Assembly (NCBI GenBank): GCA_036505215.1 | Contig: DASXTW010000146.1 | Location: forward strand, 1 to 64,000 | Origin: DASXTW01 sp036505215 | GTDB lineage: Bacteria; Actinomycetota; UBA4738 | Direction: 5' to 3' | Length of the DNA: 64,000 bases | Shown: positions 1-8,711 of the stretch, piece by piece | Layout of the letters: the number at the start of each line of letters is the position of its first letter | Position numbering within the stretch: position 1 is the first letter of the stretch | Translations under genes and position numbers: made by a program | Notes under the pieces: generated by a model | Told to the model about the DNA's origin: nothing | The model's input: only the letters and a program-made list of their open reading frames with translations | Database searches by the model: none

Positions 1-810
1 GCGGTCGTCGATCTCACGGATGGGGGCGACCTCCGCGGCGGTGCCCGTGTAGAAGGCCTCGTCGGCGGTGTAGAGGTCGAACCGCGAGAGGTTCCGCTCG
101 ATCACCTCGTACCCCTGGTCATGGGCGATGGTGACGATCGAGTCCCGGGTGATCCCGTCCAGGCAGCCGGCCGAGAACGGCGGCGTGTACAAGATCCCGT
201 CCTTGACGATGAAGATGTTCTCGCCCGGCCCGTCGGTGACGTGGCCGGCCATATTGAGCATGATGCCTTCGTCGTAGCCGCCGTTGAGGGCCTCCACCTT
301 GGCCAGACCCGAGTTGATGTACTGGCCGGTGGCCTTGGCTCCGGGCGGAAGGATGTTGTGGTCGCTGCGCTTCCACGACGAGATCTTCGCCCGGACCCCG
401 GCCTCCAGGGACTCCTCGCCCAGATAGGTACCCCACGGCCAGACGGCGATCGAGACGTTCACCGGCGCGTGAACCGGGTTCAGGCCCATCTCGCCGTATC
501 CCCGGTAGACCAGCGGACGGATGTAGCACGACTCGAGCCCATTCACGCGCACGGTCTCACCGACCGCCTGGACCAGCTCCTCCTGCCCGTACGGGATCCG
601 CATCTGGTAGACGTGGGCCGAGCGAAACAGCCGCCGGATGTGGTCCGGGAGACGGAAGACCGCGGCACCCCGCTTGGTCTCGTACGCCCGGACGCCCTCG
701 AACACCCCGCTCCCGTAGTGGAGCGCGTGGGTCAGGACGTGCACGGTGGCCTTCTCCCAGTCCACGAGCTTCCCGTCCATCCAGATCTTCTCGACAGGCG
801 TGATCGGCAC
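1..810 (-). CDS. ilvE: Branched-chain amino acid aminotransferase, 3' end outside window
   Basis: PLP-dependent fold-type IV aminotransferase that interconverts Leu/Ile/Val and their 2-oxo acids in the cytoplasm. The visible 270 codons run to the window edge; family members are about 300-310 aa, so roughly 35 codons are missing. Seen: an N-terminal block with HYGSGVFEGVRAY, the segment GAKATGQYINS carrying the expected PLP lysine, and GPGENIF with the glutamate that contacts the cofactor ring nitrogen. The GTG start at 810 is chosen because AAGGAGG lies 7 nt upstream. It is divergent from the lipoprotein gene. It could feed the leucine-degradation genes near 50 kb, but this is inference from pathway logic. 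Confidence 0.93.
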   Translation of the reverse strand, partial: MPITPVEKIWMDGKLVDWEKATVHVLTHALHYGSGVFEGVRAYETKRGAAVFRLPDHIRRLFRSAHVYQMRIPYGQEELVQAVGETVRVNGLESCYIRPLVYRGYGEMGLNPVHAPVNVSIAVWPWGTYLGEESLEAGVRAKISSWKRSDHNILPPGAKATGQYINSGLAKVEALNGGYDEGIMLNMAGHVTDGPGENIFIVKDGILYTPPFSAGCLDGITRDSIVTIAHDQGYEVIERNLSRFDLYTADEAFYTGTAAEVAPIREIDDR

Positions 811-959
811 CTCGATCCTCCTTCGGGTCGGCTGGGAGAGCCCGCGCCGGTGGGGTGCGACGGGGGAACTACCTGGTCAAGGATACCTGCGCACCGAGGC
901 CCTCAGCACTATCCCGTGTTGACGGCCCGCCGCCGAGCCCCCTAGGGTGCTGGCCTCCA

Positions 960-1442
960 GTGCGCAACGTGACGAGAGCTCTCGCCGTCGTGACTTCGGC
1001 CGCCCTCCTGGCCACGGCGTGTGGAGGCAAGTCCCGCCTGACGAAGGGGCAGTACGAGCAGCGAGTCAGCCGGATCGGGAGGGACCTCTCCACCACGCTG
1101 GACAGGACGTTCTCCTCGCCGAAGCTCCAGAATCCGAGCTCACTCAAGGACGCGGCCGACGTCCTTGCGGCCGGCCAGCGGAACCTGCAGCAGGCAGCCG
1201 ACCGACTCGCCGCCGTGAACCCACCGGAGCAGATCCAGAGCATCCATGACCAGCTGGTGAAGGGCTTCCGAGACTTCGCCACGGCCTTCGGTAACTTCGC
1301 CCGGGCCACGGAGAAGGGAGATCTGGCGGCCATTCAGAGGTTCAGCCAGCAGGTGTCGGACCAGACCCTGCCCGCCATGGTCGAGATCCAGAAGGCCATC
1401 GACCGGCTGAAGGCGAAAGGTTTCGACATCTCCGGAGGCTAA
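960..1442 (+). CDS. Small secreted lipoprotein of unknown function
   Basis: 160-aa protein with a lipoprotein signal: a short basic N-terminus, a hydrophobic stretch, then LATAC followed by GG, so Cys22 or so would be lipidated. The mature part is helical and Lys/Gln/Ala-rich (for example NLQQAADRLAAVNPPEQI), resembling small actinobacterial surface lipoproteins with a helical bundle; no enzyme motif is visible. The GTG at 960 is preferred over the upstream start at 855 because only it puts the signal peptide at the N-terminus. No clear Shine-Dalgarno precedes it. The function is not recognised. Confidence 0.75.
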   Translation: MRNVTRALAVVTSAALLATACGGKSRLTKGQYEQRVSRIGRDLSTTLDRTFSSPKLQNPSSLKDAADVLAAGQRNLQQAADRLAAVNPPEQIQSIHDQLVKGFRDFATAFGNFARATEKGDLAAIQRFSQQVSDQTLPAMVEIQKAIDRLKAKGFDISGG

Positions 1443-1614
1443 CCCGGAGGCTGCCGCGCGTCTCTCGCTGGGTTGCGGGAGAGCACGCCTCCACGCCCTT
1501 TGGCTCTGTGCGAAGCAACCTGTGCCCGGTACCATCGCGTTCCTGCGTCGGTAGGACCGGCCCTCCGTCTGTCGTGGCGGCGCGGCATCGGCATGGCCAA
1601 TCGAGGAGGCAGAG

Positions 1615-3351
1615 ATGACGGATCAGCTGGAGACCGAGGTGATCGAGGAGACCGAAGAGATCGAAGCCGACGACATCGAGCTCGACTTCGTCCCCCACCC
1701 ACGCGACACGATCGTAGCGACGGAATTCGACGGCGAGCTGCTGCTGATCGACCGCGAGACGGGCTTCCTCAGCCTTCTCGATCCCGTAGGTTCCATCGTC
1801 TGGCACTGCCTCGACGGCAAGGTCAAGCTGGCCGATCTGGCGGAGGAGCTCGCCGAGGCTTTCGGCGCGCCGGTCGATGTCGTGCGCCGGGACGTGCTGG
1901 AGATGGTTCGCAGCGTCGGCCGGGCCGGCCTGCTGAACGGAGTCGCTCCCCCGCCACAGGTCAGCACCGCCCAGCCGACCGGCATGGACCTCGGAGAAGA
2001 ATTGGTGCCGTTCACGGCGCCGGACCTCGACGGCGCCACGGTCGATCTGGCCGGCCTGAGGAGCCAGCGGGTTCTGCTGGTCAACTGGAGTCCCCACTGC
2101 GGATACTGCGCCAAGGTCGCCCCCGACCTGGCCGAGCTCCAGCCCGGCCTGGCCGAGCAGGGCGTCTCGCTCGTGTTCCTGACCGCCGGGGAGGCCGACG
2201 CGAATCGGGAGCTGCTCGAGACACACGGGCTCGCGGCGACGACCCTTCTGCGGGAAGGGACGGACGATGACTTCGCCGACCCATTTCCGGCCATGGGGAC
2301 GCCCGTGGCATATCTGCTGGATGCCGAGGGGCGCGTCGCCGAGCCTCTGGCCTACGGAGCCCTCGAGGTGCCCGTGCTGGCCCGCCGGGCGGCCGGGGTG
2401 GCGGAGCCGGAAGCTAATCCCGTCACCGACCAAGACCACGACCCTGGCCAGGACCACGACCACGAGCACGACGAGGCTCCGGCCGAGAGACCAAGGTACA
2501 TGCCTGCGTCGGCAGGGGTGTGCGGCCCGGGGACCGGCTCGGGCAAGAAGCCGCGCGAATGGGCCAAGACGTCCGCGTACGCCGTGGGCGAGTTCCACAT
2601 CGGGGTCAGAGCGGACTCCCTGGCCACGGACGACCTGCTGGCCCGCGTCTTCGCCGCGCACCGCCTGCCGGACGACGTCGAGGCCCCGGACAACTTCTCG
2701 GTCGTGCTGGGCGAGGCGGGCAGGAAGGGCGCTCGAAGCCTCAATCTGCTGCTGTGGGCAAACACCACCGTTGTTCGCAGCCGGTCACCCCGGCGAGTGG
2801 TGCAGGCGCTGGCAAGCCACGTTTCGAGTGTGTTCGAGCCGGAGGACGGCTTGCTCCGCACGACGAACGTTGGTGCGCTCATCGGCGACACCGCGATCCT
2901 GCTACCGAGCGTGGTGACCCAGTGGCTCGAGGATGTGCAGCCCCGGCTGAGCCGCCTGGGCGTACGACTGGTCGACGAGCCCTTCAGCACCATCGATCTC
3001 GAGCGTCTCGAGCTGGTCGTGCCGGAGCCGCGTGTGCAGCTCGACCAGGCCGCACTGGCCGGAGTCCTGGAGCCCGCCCAGAGCCGCTCGGAGTTGCCCC
3101 GGGTGGAGCCGGGGCGCTACCCGTTGCGGGCCTGGACGCTGTGGGAGACCGATGAGCTCGAGGGCCAGTTCTCACGGGCCAGGGCGGTGGCCGCCAGCCT
3201 GCCCTCGGTCATCAGCGACCCGGATGATCTCGACGACCTTCTGCCTCAGCTCGGGCGCCTGGTCGAGCGGATCAGCCCGGTGCCTCTGGTGTTCGACACC
3301 CCCGAGGAGCTGAGCGAGCGACTGAAGGAGCAGCTGCCAGCTCTCCGCTGA
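1615..3351 (+). CDS. PqqD-like / thioredoxin-like / HPr-kinase-like fusion protein
   Basis: 578-aa three-part protein. Residues about 24-110 resemble the PqqD/RiPP-recognition fold (FDGELLLIDRETG, then SIVWHCLDGK). Residues about 125-262 resemble a TlpA/AhpC-type thioredoxin with a CGYC redox pair at C162/C165 and a cis-Pro site GTP at 228-230. A His/Asp-rich linker (about 272-287) and a Gly-rich segment with Cys303 follow. Residues about 310-575 resemble HprK-related proteins found beside PqqD proteins in peptide-modification loci (VVRSRSP, IGDTAILLP), but no Walker A motif is visible, so kinase activity is doubtful. No signal peptide. AGGAGG precedes the ATG. It stands alone, without a radical SAM enzyme or precursor gene beside it. 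Domain assignments come from recognised patterns, the function is unknown. Confidence 0.7.
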   Translation: MTDQLETEVIEETEEIEADDIELDFVPHPRDTIVATEFDGELLLIDRETGFLSLLDPVGSIVWHCLDGKVKLADLAEELAEAFGAPVDVVRRDVLEMVRSVGRAGLLNGVAPPPQVSTAQPTGMDLGEELVPFTAPDLDGATVDLAGLRSQRVLLVNWSPHCGYCAKVAPDLAELQPGLAEQGVSLVFLTAGEADANRELLETHGLAATTLLREGTDDDFADPFPAMGTPVAYLLDAEGRVAEPLAYGALEVPVLARRAAGVAEPEANPVTDQDHDPGQDHDHEHDEAPAERPRYMPASAGVCGPGTGSGKKPREWAKTSAYAVGEFHIGVRADSLATDDLLARVFAAHRLPDDVEAPDNFSVVLGEAGRKGARSLNLLLWANTTVVRSRSPRRVVQALASHVSSVFEPEDGLLRTTNVGALIGDTAILLPSVVTQWLEDVQPRLSRLGVRLVDEPFSTIDLERLELVVPEPRVQLDQAALAGVLEPAQSRSELPRVEPGRYPLRAWTLWETDELEGQFSRARAVAASLPSVISDPDDLDDLLPQLGRLVERISPVPLVFDTPEELSERLKEQLPALR

Positions 3352-3355
3352 GGCT

Positions 3356-4942
3356 CTACGTCGGGACCACGATCGAGTGCGCCTGCTTGGCACCAACGGC
3401 CTGCTCGATCTCGGCGAGGACCTCGGAGGGGATGGGGCTGTCGACGGTGAGGCCCATCAACGCGGGGCCTCCCGCCTCCTTCCGTCCGACCTCCATGCTG
3501 GCGATGTTGATCCCCGCGCTGCCCAGCATGGAACCGACGGTCCCGATCACTCCCGGTCGATCCTCGTAGAGGAAGAAGGCCATATACCTGGCCGGCGCCA
3601 TGTCGATGTCGAAGTCGTACACCTGGACCAGGCGCTCGCCGTCGCGCTTGCCCACCAGGGTCCCGGCCACGCTCACGTCGCCCCCCTCGGTGTCCGCGCG
3701 CAGGGCCATCAGGTTCACGTAGTCGCGGGAGGCGGTCGACTTCCGTTCCGATACGCCGATCCCCCGCTCCCGGGCGATCATGGAGGCGTTCACGAACGAG
3801 ACCGGCTCGTGGACCACCCGGGCCAGGGCTCCCTTCAGCGCGGCCAACGTGAGGACCCGCGTGTCGTGCTCTGCCAGGCGGCCCAGGTACTCGGCCTCGA
3901 GTGATCGAACGGGGGCCTCCGCCAGGCCCGTGAGGATGGCTCCCAGCTTCTCGGCCAGCGGGAGGAACGGCCGGACCTGCTCGTTCACCTCCCCGGCCGC
4001 CGGGACGTTCACGGCGTATGGCACGAACTCTCCCCGGAGGGCCAGGCGGACCATCTCGGCGATGGCCGCTCCCGCCTTGTCCTGGGCCTCCTGGGTGGAC
4101 GCCCCCAGATGAGGGGTGGCCACCACCTGGTCCAGCACGAGCAGCGGGTGGGCCTTGGGCACCGGCTCTTCGGAGAACACGTCCAGAGCGGCTCCCCCGA
4201 GCTTGCCATCGCGAAGCGCATTCACCAGCGCCCGTTCGTCCACGATCCCGCCGCGGGAGGTGTTGACGATCCGGGCCCCATCTCGCATGAGGGCGATCTC
4301 TCGCTCGCCGATCAATCCCTCGGTTTCCTCGGTGCGGGGCAGATGGATCGTGATGATGTCGGACTGAACCAGCAGGGCCTCGAGGTTCGGCATCAGCTCC
4401 ACCCCGAGCTGCTTCGCTCGATCCTTGGAGACGTAGGGGTCATAGCCGACGATCCGCATGCCGAACGCCAGGGCTCGCTGGGCCACCATCGTGCCCACCC
4501 GTCCCAGCCCGACCACGCCCAGCGTCTTTCCGTGAAGCTCCATACCCTGGAAGCGCTCCCTCTCCCACCTCCCTGCCTTGAGCGCCGAGTTGGCCTGGGG
4601 GATGTTTCGGGCTTGCGCCAGCATCAGCGCGATGGTGTGCTCGGCCGCGGAGACGATGTTCGATTGCGGGGCGTTCACAACCAGGACCCCTCGCCGAGTG
4701 GCGGCCTCCACGTCCACGTTGTCCAGGCCGATCCCGGCGCGCCCGATCACCTTCAGCCACTCGGCCTTGTCCAGGACTTCCTCGGTGACCTTCGTCTGCG
4801 ATCTGACGATCAGGCCCGAGTAAGGGGCGATTGCCTCGGCCAGCCCTTCCTTGGCCAGCTCCGGTTTCATGTCGACCTCGAAGTCCTGGCGAAGGAGCGC
4901 CAGGCCGCTCTCTGACAGCGGCTCGGTGACCAGGACCTTCAT
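3356..4942 (-). CDS. serA: D-3-phosphoglycerate dehydrogenase
   Basis: First enzyme of serine biosynthesis, oxidising 3-phosphoglycerate to 3-phosphohydroxypyruvate with NAD+. The 528-aa length is that of the long (type I) actinobacterial form: substrate and nucleotide-binding domains to about residue 315, an intervening domain, and a C-terminal ACT domain (about 455-528) that normally binds serine for feedback inhibition. Seen: VIGRAGIGLDNVD, the Rossmann motif GLGRVGTM, NTSRGGIVDE with the active-site Arg, and ATPHLGAST with the catalytic His. It lies 12 nt downstream of the aminotransferase gene on the same strand, and its 3' end is only 4 nt from the convergent fusion gene. Confidence 0.96.
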   Translation of the reverse strand: MKVLVTEPLSESGLALLRQDFEVDMKPELAKEGLAEAIAPYSGLIVRSQTKVTEEVLDKAEWLKVIGRAGIGLDNVDVEAATRRGVLVVNAPQSNIVSAAEHTIALMLAQARNIPQANSALKAGRWERERFQGMELHGKTLGVVGLGRVGTMVAQRALAFGMRIVGYDPYVSKDRAKQLGVELMPNLEALLVQSDIITIHLPRTEETEGLIGEREIALMRDGARIVNTSRGGIVDERALVNALRDGKLGGAALDVFSEEPVPKAHPLLVLDQVVATPHLGASTQEAQDKAGAAIAEMVRLALRGEFVPYAVNVPAAGEVNEQVRPFLPLAEKLGAILTGLAEAPVRSLEAEYLGRLAEHDTRVLTLAALKGALARVVHEPVSFVNASMIARERGIGVSERKSTASRDYVNLMALRADTEGGDVSVAGTLVGKRDGERLVQVYDFDIDMAPARYMAFFLYEDRPGVIGTVGSMLGSAGINIASMEVGRKEAGGPALMGLTVDSPIPSEVLAEIEQAVGAKQAHSIVVPT

Positions 4943-4954
4943 GGCCGGGAGTTG

Positions 4955-6133
4955 CTACTTCCCCGGCACGGCGGAAGAGGGCGGGGTAGCGGCGAAGACC
5001 TCCTCCGCGGCCGCCACCGCCGACCCCCGCTTCACCGGGTAGCCCATCTCATCCAGGGTGAGCTCGAGGGCGGCCAGACACCGGATGATGTCGAAACGGT
5101 CGTAGTTGCCGAGATGGCCGATGCGAAACACCAGCCCCTTCATCGGCCCCTGGCCCGGCGCCAGGATGATCCCGTGGTCGCGACGGACCTTTGCCACGAG
5201 CTCGTCGCCGTCGATGCCCTCGGGCGCACGGATGGCCGTGACCGCCCAGGCTCGCTCCAGGTGCTCGCCGGAAAGATCGAGGCCGAGCGCCCGGACGCCT
5301 TCCTTGACGGCTGCCGACAGAAGGCGATGCCGCTCGAGGACCGCCTCGGGTCCCTCCTCGAAATATCGGCGCAGCGCCGCCCGCATCCCGAGCATCAGGG
5401 AGATGGCCGGCGTGAACGGGTTCTCCGGGCTCTCCAGCTCGAAGGACTTCTTGTACTGGGCCCAGTCGAAGTAGAACCGAGGGTTCTTCGCCCCTTTGGA
5501 CGCCTCCCAGGCGGCGTCCGAGATGGAGACGAACGAAAGGCCCGGCGTGGCGCTGAAGGCCTTCTGCGATCCGCCCACGGCCACGTCGACCCCCCAGGCA
5601 TCGCCCTCGTAGGGAACCGCCCCGAGGCTCGAGATCACGTCGACCACGAGAAGGGCTCCCGCTTCCCGAGTCACTCTGCCGATCGCCTCGATGTCGTTGA
5701 CCACGCCGGTGGACGTCTCGCTGTGCTGGACCAGGACACCCTTGGCGCCGGGGACTTTGGCCAGCCAGGACCGGACATCCTCGGCGCGAACGGCCCGGCC
5801 CCACTCGTAGTCGATCCGCCGGACGTCCTGGCCGAAGGCCTCGGCGATCCGGGCGAACCGGTCGCCGAAGTATCCGGCGACGGGCACGATCACGGTGTCC
5901 CCTGGCGAGAAGAGGTTCGCCACGGCGGACTCCAGCCCACCGGTCCCGGACGAGGCGAAGATCAGGACGTCGCTCTTCGTGCGGAAGACCTCCTTCAGGC
6001 TTTCAGTGACCTCACGCAGCAGGTCCCCGTAGCCGGGCCCTCGGTGATAGACGATTGGGCTGCCCTGCGCCAGCAGTACCTCGGGCGGAACCGGGGTAGG
6101 CCCCGGCGCCATGATGATCTCTGGCTTCTCCAC
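4955..6133 (-). CDS. Class V aminotransferase (alanine-glyoxylate / serine-pyruvate type)
   Basis: 392-aa PLP-dependent fold-type I class V aminotransferase. Seen: the N-terminal substrate motif MAPGPTPVPPEV, ASSGTGGLE in the phosphate-binding region, VVDVISSLG with the PLP-ring aspartate, and GGSQKAF with the Schiff-base lysine. The family uses alanine, serine or glyoxylate; its position directly upstream of serA (12-nt gap) suggests it makes phosphoserine or serine in this organism, because canonical SerC is not in the window. That role is inferred. A GTG start at 6133 (GAGGGAG about 10 nt upstream) gives a typical N-terminus; a second GTG at 6166 would add 11 residues. Confidence 0.85.
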   Translation of the reverse strand: MEKPEIIMAPGPTPVPPEVLLAQGSPIVYHRGPGYGDLLREVTESLKEVFRTKSDVLIFASSGTGGLESAVANLFSPGDTVIVPVAGYFGDRFARIAEAFGQDVRRIDYEWGRAVRAEDVRSWLAKVPGAKGVLVQHSETSTGVVNDIEAIGRVTREAGALLVVDVISSLGAVPYEGDAWGVDVAVGGSQKAFSATPGLSFVSISDAAWEASKGAKNPRFYFDWAQYKKSFELESPENPFTPAISLMLGMRAALRRYFEEGPEAVLERHRLLSAAVKEGVRALGLDLSGEHLERAWAVTAIRAPEGIDGDELVAKVRRDHGIILAPGQGPMKGLVFRIGHLGNYDRFDIIRCLAALELTLDEMGYPVKRGSAVAAAEEVFAATPPSSAVPGK

Positions 6134-6247
6134 GCCGCGCTCACTCCCTCGCGTGCGGCCGGTCACCGGCCGCGAGCCCCTCTCTGGCGGTGTGGCTAGG
6201 GTATCACCGGGGACTCGGCGGTCCGAGGCAAACGACCGCTCGGGCGA

Positions 6248-7141
6248 TCAGGCTCGGAATGCGGCGAGCGGTGTGGTCACTCTTGCCTGCGGTGAGGATC
6301 GCATGCGGCGGAGCGCCTGGGCCAGGGCGTAGCGGTAGATATGGATGCCCGAGAGACCGGGGAGCTCGGCGATCGTCGCGTCCAGCTCAAGGGCGGCGGC
6401 TTTCCCTTCCTCGTCGCCGAACAGGTAGGTCACCGCGAAGTCCGTCTCCTGCTGCGGCCGGACCCCCGTCCCCACCGGGGCCCACAGGTGCTCGAGGGCC
6501 CAGCGCGTGACAGTGCGGGCCTGGCGGCTCCTTGCCAGCCGCATCCGGGCCTGAGCGCGGTAAAACGCGAAGTGGCGCCGCTCGTCCTTGATGATCCGGT
6601 CGAGGAGCTCCACCAGGATCGGGTGCTCGGTTTTGGCGATCAGGCGGTGGTAGCCGCTCAGCGTGGACAGCTCGTTGACGGCGCCCCACGTCATGTGGAC
6701 GGCGACGAAGTCCTTGATCAACGCGGCCGCCGCAAGCGTGGCGATGTGCGACGAATAGCCCTTTCGCCCGAGCCTTCCACGGATCCACGCGTTCCGCCCC
6801 ATCCGCGATGGATAGGAGGCATCGCGCCACACTCGCTCGCCGTCTGGAGCCAGCTCGTACCCGGCCTCACCGAGGAACCGGCTGAAGGCCTCGCCGTGCC
6901 ACAGCTCCTCGTAGACCCAGCAGGACAGGAAGGCGGTCACGTCCGGCTCGAAGGCGGCTCGGGTCGCCAGGAGATCCCGCAGGAAGATAACCGTGTGGGA
7001 CTCGATGTCCATCATGTAGGCCAGGGTCCGCGCCTCCGCCGCCGAGAGCGGATGGTCCTTGACCCGTCCCCAGCCGACCCCGGACAGGTCGACCTTCTTG
7101 GACGCGCGCAGGTACTTGTCCAGGTCGAATTCGGCGTTCAT
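6248..7141 (-). CDS. Diiron ferritin-like / acyl-ACP desaturase-like protein
   Basis: 297-aa, mostly helical protein with two ExxH iron-binding signatures: EELWHGEAF around residue 78 and KDERRHFAFY around residue 190. A further Glu lies in the segment IESHTVIF and another in GAVNELSTL, giving the E/ExxH/E/ExxH set of carboxylate-bridged diiron proteins such as acyl-ACP desaturases. The length matches bacterial desaturase-like members. The product could desaturate or hydroxylate an acyl chain, but the substrate is unknown. ATG at 7141 is preceded by an AAGGGGGG ribosome-binding site. It is likely co-oriented with gatB, 66 nt apart. Confidence 0.75.
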   Translation of the reverse strand: MNAEFDLDKYLRASKKVDLSGVGWGRVKDHPLSAAEARTLAYMMDIESHTVIFLRDLLATRAAFEPDVTAFLSCWVYEELWHGEAFSRFLGEAGYELAPDGERVWRDASYPSRMGRNAWIRGRLGRKGYSSHIATLAAAALIKDFVAVHMTWGAVNELSTLSGYHRLIAKTEHPILVELLDRIIKDERRHFAFYRAQARMRLARSRQARTVTRWALEHLWAPVGTGVRPQQETDFAVTYLFGDEEGKAAALELDATIAELPGLSGIHIYRYALAQALRRMRSSPQARVTTPLAAFRA

Positions 7142-7207
7142 CGCCCCCCTTTTGCGGCAGGGTTGTACGGGATTCGCACTGCCCAGGCAAACAGATCACT
7201 CGACTTC

Positions 7208-8662
7208 CTAGTCGGACAGGCGCTGACGCAGCAGGTCCCCGGCCAGCGCGGGGTTTGCCGCGCCTCTCGTCTTCTTCATCACTTGTCCGACCAGCGCGTT
7301 GAGAGCTCCCTCTTTCCCCTTGCGGAATTGCTCGGCGGGGCCGCGGTTCTCCGCGATGACCTCGTCGACGACGCCCTCCAGAGCAGAGGCGTCCGAGACC
7401 TGGCGGAGCCTTCGGGCCTCGACGATCGCATGGATGGGCTCACCGGTGTCGAAAGCCACCTGCAAAGCGGTCTTCGCCCCGGCCGAGGAGATCGTTCCGT
7501 CCGCGAACAGCCGTACCAGGTCGGCGAGATGCCGCGGGGTGACCCTGGATTCCTCCAACGATTGCCCGTGTTCTCGAAGGAGCGCTGCCAGGTCTCCGGT
7601 CATCCAGTTCGCCGCCGCTTTCGGGTCGGCTCCCAGGGACGCCGCCTGCTCGAAGAAATCAGCCCACGCCCTGGTCCCGCCAACGAGTGACGCCTGGCGC
7701 CGGTCCAGGCCGTACTCCTGCTCGAACCGGCGGCGGCGCGCTGCCGGCAGCTCGGGCAGCTCGGCCCGCAGCTTCTCGACCCATTCGGGATCCGGTTCGA
7801 TGGGGGCCAGGTCGGGTTCGGGGAAGTAGCGGTAGTCGAACGCGTACTCCTTCGACCGGCCGTGGGTGGTGACGCCGCGGTTCTCCTCCCAATGTCGGGT
7901 CTCCTGGATCAGCTTCTCCCCGCGCTTGATCGCCTCGATCTGCCGGTCCTGCTCGTACCTGAGCGCGTGGTAAATGGAGCGGATCGAGTTCAGGTTCTTG
8001 ATCTCGACTTTCGTGCCCAGCTCGGGATTCCCAGCCGTGCGAACGCTGATGTTGGCGTCGCACCGGAGGGAGCCCTCCTCCATCCGGACGTCGGACACGC
8101 CGAGCGCTTCCAGCGTGCCGCGCAGCTCCGTGAAGTAGGCGCGGGCCTCCTCCGGCGTTCGCATGTCCGGTTCGGAGACCACCTCGACCAGGGGCACACC
8201 TGCCCGGTTGTAGTCCTCCAGGGCATACTCGGCCCCTCCGATCCGGCCGGTGGCTCCCGCGTGGACCGTCTTCCCCGTGTCCTCTTCCAGGTGCACCCGG
8301 GTGATGCCGATCCGGCGCACGTCGCCGTCGACCTCGACGTCGAGGTGCCCCTTGATGCACAGCGGCAGGTCGTACTGGGAGATCTGGAAGTTCTTGGGCA
8401 TGTCCGGATAGAAGTAGTTCTTCCGGTGAAACAGCGAGCGAGGGGCGATCTCGCAGTCCAGGGCCAGCCCGATCTTGATCGTGTACTCGATGGCCTTCTC
8501 GTTGGGCACCGGAAGGGTGCCCGGGTGACCAAGGCAGACCGGGCACACGTTGGTGTTCGGCGGTGCCCCGAACTCGTTCACGCTGCCGCAGAACATCTTC
8601 GTGGCCGTGGCCAGCTCGACGTGGCACTCCAGCCCGATCACCGTCTCGAATTGGCTGTTCAT
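7208..8662 (-). CDS. gatB: Aspartyl/glutamyl-tRNA amidotransferase subunit B
   Basis: 484-aa GatB subunit of the GatCAB amidotransferase, which phosphorylates and amidates Glu-tRNA(Gln) or Asp-tRNA(Asn). Seen: VIGLECHVEL at the N-terminus, the CPVCLGHPG block with zinc-type cysteines, HLEEDTGK, YNRAGVPLVE, and the C-terminal YqeY-like tail. The length is normal. Unusually it is not next to gatA and gatC, which lie 1 kb away on the same strand with an exporter gene between them in the opposite orientation. The ATG at 8662 follows a GGGGGG run. Essential translation factor in organisms lacking GlnRS or AsnRS. Confidence 0.97.
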   Translation of the reverse strand: MNSQFETVIGLECHVELATATKMFCGSVNEFGAPPNTNVCPVCLGHPGTLPVPNEKAIEYTIKIGLALDCEIAPRSLFHRKNYFYPDMPKNFQISQYDLPLCIKGHLDVEVDGDVRRIGITRVHLEEDTGKTVHAGATGRIGGAEYALEDYNRAGVPLVEVVSEPDMRTPEEARAYFTELRGTLEALGVSDVRMEEGSLRCDANISVRTAGNPELGTKVEIKNLNSIRSIYHALRYEQDRQIEAIKRGEKLIQETRHWEENRGVTTHGRSKEYAFDYRYFPEPDLAPIEPDPEWVEKLRAELPELPAARRRRFEQEYGLDRRQASLVGGTRAWADFFEQAASLGADPKAAANWMTGDLAALLREHGQSLEESRVTPRHLADLVRLFADGTISSAGAKTALQVAFDTGEPIHAIVEARRLRQVSDASALEGVVDEVIAENRGPAEQFRKGKEGALNALVGQVMKKTRGAANPALAGDLLRQRLSD

Positions 8663-8711
8663 CTGAACCCCCCCACGATAGCGGTCCCGCGCACCCCGAT
8701 ACCATGATTGG

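Noticed and set aside
2521..2553. GPGTGSGKK as a Walker A P-loop of the HPrK-like region
   Set aside because: Spacing does not fit GxxxxGK[ST]: the residue five before GK is Pro, and it is followed by Lys rather than Ser/Thr.
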